Positions 7,601-10,288 of a stretch of 10,288 nucleotides of DNA are shown in pieces; within the stretch, counting starts at the first letter, position 1, and the number at the start of each line of letters is the position of its first letter. This DNA comes from Candidatus Competibacteraceae bacterium (GTDB lineage Bacteria; Pseudomonadota; Gammaproteobacteria; Competibacterales; Competibacteraceae): contig JAGRHM010000474.1 of the NCBI GenBank assembly GCA_020445005.1, positions 1 through 10,288 on the forward strand. The letters run 5' to 3'. The notes beneath the pieces were generated by a model that saw only the letters and a list, made by a program, of their open reading frames with translations, ran no database searches and was not told the origin of the DNA. Made by a program: the position numbers and the translations under genes.

Positions 7601-10288
7601 TCGACAGTAATGCCGTCGCCGGCACCTACGCGACGGACGCCGCCGACGCCAGCGGTCTCGATCTGAAGGAAGCGCTGTACTACGCCAACAACGCCAGCGG
7701 CGCCGTCACCATCTCCTTTGTGCCGACGCTCAGCGGGACCATCACCTTACCCTCGGGCGGGCTGTCTGTGCGCGACGGCATCACCTTCGAAATGGACAGT
7801 AACAACGTCGGCCGGTCACTGACGGTAACAGCCCAAAGCCTCACCCTGGGCGGCGCACTGTCCGTCGACGTCAAGCCTGACGACACGCTGACCATCAATT
7901 CCACTCTGTCCGATAACGGCACCGTTACCTCGTCTTTGGCCAAAACCGGCGCTGGAACCTTGGTGCTGGGCGGTGTCAACAACACCACGAACACCGGCCT
8001 CGACACCATCACGGTATCGGGAGGCAAGCTCACCGTGGCGAATGACCCCAGCTTGGGCAATGGAGCGGTGACGCTCTACAACGGGGCGACGCTAGCAGTG
8101 ACCGGCAACGGGAATACCATCGACAACGACATTGTCATCGGGTCCGGCGGCGGGACAGTGCAAACCAACAACACCACCTGGTCCGGCCAGATTTCCGGCG
8201 CTAACACCGACACCCTCACGGTTACCGGCACAGGCAATCTGAACCTCACCAACACGAACAACTCGGGCAATTTCGCCGGCGGCATCACCATGGAAGCCAG
8301 CGGCTATCTGACGGTGGCTGGCGACGAATATCTGGGCGGCGGCGCTTTGACGTTCCAGGGCGGCAAATTGTGGGTGACGGGCGACGCCACAATCGACAAT
8401 GCGATTACTTTGAATTCATCCATCACGGGTATCGTGGTCGGCAACGGCGCGACCGTCACCCTCTCGAATACCATCGGTGAAACTGGCGGCGCCCGCGATC
8501 TGAAACTCGAGTCCGGGTCCAGCGGCGGCACGCTGGTCCTTTCAGGAACTCAGACCTACACCGGCGCAACCTACATTGAAGACGGAACACTGAGCGTCGC
8601 GGCCGACGCCAACCTGGGGACGGGCACGATCTATGCAACAGGCGGCGCGCTGACCCTCATCGGCTCTGGAGTGATCATCGACAACGCAATCAATCTGGCG
8701 ACCTCTCCGCTGACCGTCACCAACGCCAACGCCGTCACGCTGTCGGGATCAATCAGTGGGGCCAACACGCTGACCAAGGCGGGCAGCGGGACCCTGACGC
8801 TGTCGGGAAACAACAGCCATGGCGCCACCACGGTTTCAACCGGTGCCCTGAGCGTGGCGAGTGACAACAACCTGGGCGCGAGTCAGGTCAACCTGGCGGC
8901 TGGCGCCACCCTCCAGGTGACCGGAGCCACCACCATCGACAATGCGGTCGCTCTGATCGGCGACGCCACCCTCCAAACCAATGCCGATGTGGGAATCTCC
9001 GGGGTGGTCTCCGGGGCATCCAGTCTTACCAAGACCGGCGCCGGCGCCCTCACGCTGTCCGGCTCCAACGCCTACACTGGCGCGACCACCCTTTCCAGCG
9101 GCGCCCTGGTGGTGACCGGGACCCTGAACGGGAGCGGCGCCGGGCTGACTTCGGTCGACAACGGCGCCACCTTAGCCGGTACCGGCACCATCAACAGCGC
9201 TTTGACGGTGAGCTCCGGCGGCACCCTCGCACCCGGCAACGGCGCCACGGGCAATGCCGGCAAGCTTACCTTGAATGGCGACTTGACCATCGCTTCGGGC
9301 GCCACCTTACAGGCCGATATCAATGGCGCTACCGCCGGGAGTCAATACGACCAAGTAGCGGTGACCGGCGCGGTGACTGTGACGGGAGCGACCCTGTCGC
9401 CCAACCTCGGCTATAGCCCGGCGTTGAACAACAGTTTCACCTTGATCGACAACGATGGCGTCGACGCCATCACCGGCACCTTCGCCGGCTTGACCGAGGG
9501 CGCTTACACGGGTGCCCTCAAGGCCAGTTACACTGGGGGCACCGGGAACGATTTCACCCTCACCGCGGCCAACGACCCCCCGGAGGCGACCAATGTCACC
9601 ATCAGTGGCACGGCCAATCCCGACCAGACCCTGACAGGCCGCTACGACTACAGCGATACCGAGAATGACACCGAATCCGGCACCACCGTTCGCTGGATAC
9701 GCAATACCACCAATGCCACGAGCGGGGCCAGCGCCATCAGCGGGGCGACCAGCGCGAGCTACGTCGTGAAGCCCACCGATCGCGCGTACTATCTGTTCCA
9801 CTGCGTCACCCCAGCGGCCAGCAGCGGCACCAGCCCCGGCGCCGAGTCTTGTTCCACCGGCACCCTGGTAGCGGACAATCCCTATACCTGGATCGTCACC
9901 ACCATCGCTGACAGTGGCGCCGGCAGTCTGCGCGAGGCCGTTACCAACGCCAGCAACACGGTTGCCGATACCATCACCTTTGCCGCCGGCCTGACCGGGC
10001 AGACCATCGCCTTATCCAGCACCTTGACCATCGGCAAGAGTTTGACGATCGACGGCCGCGGCCGCCAGATCACCCTGAGCGGCGGCAACGCCGTCCCGGT
10101 GTTCGCGGTCACCGCCGGCGCGGTGAACCTCAAGAACCTGACGGTCACCGGCGGCCAGGCGGCTAACGGCGGCGGCCTGAGCAACGCCGGCGGGACGGTC
10201 ACCATCCAGAATAGCGCCTTCACCGACCACACCGCGACTGGCGTGGGCGGCGCGCTGGCCAACGCCAGCGGCGCGCTCGGCTTCTACG
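4690..10288 (+). CDS. Giant DUF4347 adhesin-like surface protein with PATR repeats, 3' partial
   Basis: An uninterrupted frame of 1866 codons runs off the window end. The likely order is: signal peptide (1 to about 28, core LLSILLILLAWG); DUF4347 domain (about 38-187, with VFIDTGVADW, IHIVSHS and LLIYGCQVADG); an unassigned beta-rich segment (about 190-385); Ig/cadherin-like modules (about 389-500, 505-620, 625-735, 737-860 and 861-965), several with NxAPxI/F-type linkers; a beta-helix-like stretch starting near DLKEAL (991-996); five PATR repeats (about 1083-1518); an autotransporter-like segment with GSQYDQVAVTGAV; another Ig-like module (about 1629-1735); and a second beta-helix stretch starting near SLREAV (1746-1751). 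Composition is rich in Thr, Ser, Gly, Ala and Asp and poor in Cys and Lys, as in secreted adhesins. It probably acts at the cell surface in attachment or biofilm. The C-terminal export signal is outside the window, so the secretion type is undecided. Confidence 0.9.
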   Translation, partial: MKPFAPSPLLSILLILLAWGNIAPSSEGSVTLADARHEVVFIDTGVADWRILANGVRPGVEVVLLDANGDGLAQMAAWVQKHSGYNAIHIVSHSNQGAIELGSLTLDLAATMERSADLASLGSSLTADGDLLIYGCQVADGAGGALISALADATGADVAASLDATGGSVVEGNWTLELATGTIEAALPFDTAVADQYDHLLDAPLKDTIMTFGTSSKPILTKLVVDATTDELYADGSAHKTPSGLYLTTDTDDTNGVVINYNANNPSSSKLSGSGDAALFVGSTKYATLSSVTFNSVDGTAFKLVSFDFGFYLSSTGTSKVNVTFTAIDGATVGGSVTMNLQERTANPIDLSTNTNFQHITAFKVSFDTPVVRTEYDNMLLTNAVASNVAPTFSGTDASTTTVTVNADSDGNNFAGLVTVSDTDSGQTLTWSQDLAPSHGTISLNSGALTASTGGASLLPADALTYTPNAGYAGTDTFRIKVSDGTSQITKTITVTVTPGAPSTPDLLAASDTGSSNTDNVTNASYLRFGGTGAAHGTGSTDGSDVIVFVDVNANGAFDSGDNFTTIAADTSGNWSDSGSGVDVSSLVNGTYNVYAFDRSVIGSVTGPLSNALSITIDRTAPAFDVAPATGSVTTSGFTPSASLDEAGTIYYVVVADNATAPTVTQVKAGQDSTGNAALTSGSSSATTGNFDSSFNAIITLSASTAYDVYFVATDSAGNDQTGVAKVDVTTGTANTAPTLGGIFTTNGTVNDNATTMPFSQVTVSDANSGDNVSVHITFTGANGTLSGTGLTPNGSGNYTLNATDPATVTSRLQALVFTPTANQVAPGNTVQTTFTLTPNDGTTDGAADSTTVITATSINDAPVITSANTASVSTFDGANVPVITVISTDADNDTPSYSIVSVNSATSGSPYTLFAIDSSTGVLTAVNAANLTDSAYTIVVRASDGNSGGDTDQTITVSVIDALVVDVTAIDSNAVAGTYATDAADASGLDLKEALYYANNASGAVTISFVPTLSGTITLPSGGLSVRDGITFEMDSNNVGRSLTVTAQSLTLGGALSVDVKPDDTLTINSTLSDNGTVTSSLAKTGAGTLVLGGVNNTTNTGLDTITVSGGKLTVANDPSLGNGAVTLYNGATLAVTGNGNTIDNDIVIGSGGGTVQTNNTTWSGQISGANTDTLTVTGTGNLNLTNTNNSGNFAGGITMEASGYLTVAGDEYLGGGALTFQGGKLWVTGDATIDNAITLNSSITGIVVGNGATVTLSNTIGETGGARDLKLESGSSGGTLVLSGTQTYTGATYIEDGTLSVAADANLGTGTIYATGGALTLIGSGVIIDNAINLATSPLTVTNANAVTLSGSISGANTLTKAGSGTLTLSGNNSHGATTVSTGALSVASDNNLGASQVNLAAGATLQVTGATTIDNAVALIGDATLQTNADVGISGVVSGASSLTKTGAGALTLSGSNAYTGATTLSSGALVVTGTLNGSGAGLTSVDNGATLAGTGTINSALTVSSGGTLAPGNGATGNAGKLTLNGDLTIASGATLQADINGATAGSQYDQVAVTGAVTVTGATLSPNLGYSPALNNSFTLIDNDGVDAITGTFAGLTEGAYTGALKASYTGGTGNDFTLTAANDPPEATNVTISGTANPDQTLTGRYDYSDTENDTESGTTVRWIRNTTNATSGASAISGATSASYVVKPTDRAYYLFHCVTPAASSGTSPGAESCSTGTLVADNPYTWIVTTIADSGAGSLREAVTNASNTVADTITFAAGLTGQTIALSSTLTIGKSLTIDGRGRQITLSGGNAVPVFAVTAGAVNLKNLTVTGGQAANGGGLSNAGGTVTIQNSAFTDHTATGVGGALANASGALGFY
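4801..5250 (+). other. DUF4347 head domain of the adhesin
   Basis: Residues 38-187 of the giant protein match the DUF4347 family (PF14252), often found at the N-terminus of large repeat-rich exported proteins. The pattern is EVVFIDTGVADW, then VEVVLLDANGDG, IHIVSHSNQG with His93, and LLIYGCQVADG with Cys136, then ADVAAS and GNWTLEL. Many relatives I know begin with an LEPRxLYSAD-type stretch. Here a hydrophobic signal-like segment takes that place. Confidence 0.8.
6340..6375 (+). other. Calcium-loop-like motif in the adhesin
   Basis: Residues 551-562 read DVNANGAFDSGD, an EF-hand/dockerin-like D-x-N-x-N-G-x-x-D spacing inside an Ig-like module. Such loops usually bind calcium and stiffen extracellular domains. 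Binding here is inferred from the motif alone. Confidence 0.5.
7936..9243 (+). repeat. Five autotransporter-associated beta-strand (PATR) repeats
   Basis: Five copies of a unit beginning L-x-K-x-G-x-G-x-L-x-L-x-G start near residues 1083, 1176, 1271, 1361 and 1446, a spacing of 85-95 residues. Clear starts are LAKTGAGTLVLGG, LTKAGSGTLTLSGNN and LTKTGAGALTLSGSN. The second and third copies are more diverged (TGTGNLNLTN, SGSSGGTLVLSG). Most units continue with GG/TGA-T, then GxLxVAxDxxLG and a TIDNAI-like strand. This matches PF12951/TIGR02601, which builds a right-handed beta-helix in secreted passengers. DNA identity between copies is only moderate, so the duplication is old. Confidence 0.85.

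Noticed and set aside
5554..9801. Many long minus-strand open frames opposite the adhesin (for example 5554-6297, 9307-9801 and 9882-10262)
   Set aside because: They arise from the biased GC-rich Thr/Gly/Ser/Val codons of the plus-strand repeats. Their translations are low-complexity, have no start context and match no family I recognise.

Overview
The window looks like the chromosome of a gammaproteobacterium that stores polyhydroxyalkanoate. This rests on obgE directly followed by proB, an Obg protein without a long C-terminal extension, and a phasin-type granule protein next door. A genus cannot be assigned from the sequence. It falls into three parts: a conserved housekeeping block, a zone of decayed mobile DNA, and the start of a very large surface-protein gene.

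Housekeeping block (1-2650). The 3' part of obgE (ribosome-assembly GTPase; 5' end outside the window) is followed by proB (glutamate 5-kinase, first step of proline synthesis). A 7-bp tandem repeat lies between them. A phasin gene converges on proB from the other strand, with only 16 bp between the two stop codons.

Decayed mobile zone (about 2729-4400). In order: a broken toxin-antitoxin remnant on the minus strand (antitoxin tail plus the start of a PIN-domain toxin); an AT-rich patch with an imperfect inverted repeat; the 5' part of a frameshifted DDE transposase resembling the IS701 group; and a minus-strand chimeric ORF. The ORF's first ~140 residues are an AAA-ATPase-like (PF09820-type) N-terminus and its last ~150 are the C-terminal part of an IS1595/ISXO2-like transposase, joined in frame. 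The two transposase remnants meet tail to tail at 3509/3510. No intact mobile element is visible.

Giant surface protein (4690 to window end). One reading frame runs without a stop for 1866 codons and leaves the window. It encodes a likely signal peptide, a DUF4347 head, several Ig/cadherin-like modules, five autotransporter-associated beta-strand (PATR) repeats and beta-helix-like stretches. It resembles large secreted adhesins. No secretion genes are visible here, so the export route is open. The most thought-provoking points are the His/Cys pair in the DUF4347 head, which resembles clan CD cysteine peptidases, and the still-open ATPase-transposase fusion. I found no complete new multi-gene system.
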